A DNA stretch of 64,000 nt from Engraulis encrasicolus (Eukaryota > Chordata > Actinopteri > Clupeiformes > Engraulidae), in the NCBI RefSeq assembly GCF_034702125.1, contig NC_085876.1, positions 2,213,266 to 2,277,265 of the forward strand, written 5' to 3'. A model generated the notes under the pieces. The model was not told the origin of the DNA. It made no database searches and saw nothing but the letters and a program-made list of their open reading frames with translations. Positions 63,751 to 64,000 of the stretch are shown here, piece by piece; the first letter of the stretch is position 1, and every line of letters starts with the position of its first letter. A program made the position numbers and the translations under genes.

Positions 63751-64000
63751 GTAAACTTTTGGGGTGCCTGACCCCATCTATTGTCATATATTGTCTTTGT
63801 TCTCTTGTATAGTTCTATTTCGTTTATTATTTCAAAAAGACAAAAAACACAAAAAAAAACCCTAATCCTGTTGAGCTGGCACCTTGCCGTGGTGGATTAG
63901 CTTGCGTGTCTTTCCATGATCAGATGTTGACATTTTGAGATCATTTTTGTTTCACTGTTAGTGAATTGAGACCAGACAAAGATCAGCTCTTAATCATTTA
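63751..64000. other. probable intron to window end
   Basis: AT-rich with an A-rich stretch near 63840-63870. No further exon is recognised. Confidence 0.35.

Larger units (their letters stand above)
58886..64000 (+). mobile_element. candidate two-gene transposon, continuing past the window
   Basis: The span contains a possible CACTG start (58886, CACTGTAAGACATTG), a candidate untranslated first exon, a zinc-finger transposase-like pseudogene and the start of a SAM-like gene in the same orientation. The left boundary is a guess, because the flank is TT, not TA. The right boundary lies outside the window. The grouping rests on gene order and on the similarity of the second gene to the cargo of the insert at 41106-46488. 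Confidence 0.4.

Overview
This window looks like ray-finned fish (teleost) nuclear DNA. The evidence is the very long (TG)n/(CA)n and (GA)n microsatellites, tRNA-derived SINEs, an intact-looking Tc1 transposase, several hAT, piggyBac-type and Harbinger-type elements, and low gene density. I cannot name the species. I found no convincing ordinary host gene, no rRNA and no free-standing tRNA gene. Almost every coding-like stretch belongs to a transposable element. One 100-base run of N (38531-38630) is an assembly gap.

Layout. 0-9 kb: microsatellites, an antisense SINE carrying a small foldback element at its tail, a 685-bp element with a 3-bp target duplication, and a ~430-bp inverted-repeat element. 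8-11 kb: two opposite copies of one hAT family, degenerate tandem units with splice-like edges, and a short interstitial telomere-type (CCCTAA) array. 11-20 kb: microsatellites, small inverted-repeat elements and a three-unit ~165-bp tandem repeat. 20-24 kb: a 1.87-kb hAT with a broken transposase C-terminus, then a piggyBac-like element with TTAA ends. 24-28 kb: unrecognised exon-like ORFs on both strands and a broken RecQ-like helicase exon with a short element inserted in it. 30-38.5 kb: two nests. A hAT holds another inverted-repeat element. A second hAT transposase gene is split by both another hAT and a 2.26-kb element with ~235-bp inverted repeats and a 4-bp duplication. 38.6-40.6 kb: a LINE 3' end and a foldback.

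40.7-47.7 kb is the clearest nest. A 1.6-kb Tc1 element, otherwise open across 337 codons, is cut between 'NP' and 'ME' of its catalytic region by a 5383-bp insert. The insert has CACTGAAA ends and a TA duplication, and carries spliced exons of an unrelated gene. From about 58.9 kb to the window end there is a second, larger unit: a broken ~890-codon gene with four C2H2-type zinc fingers and a transposase-like body, followed by, and overlapping, the start of a gene with a SAM-like N-terminus. From memory of fish protein families, the insert exons at 41-45 kb and the second gene at 63.5 kb look like parts of the same SAMD3-like family. This raises the possibility that both loci come from one two-gene transposon family. 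I treat this as the best candidate for a poorly described system. The link is inference and needs a search to confirm.

Long polypyrimidine stretches (28.2, 51.2, 53-54.4 and 58.3-58.9 kb) and perfect short inverted repeats flanking CA/TG tracts (48.6 and 52.7 kb) are the notable non-coding structures.
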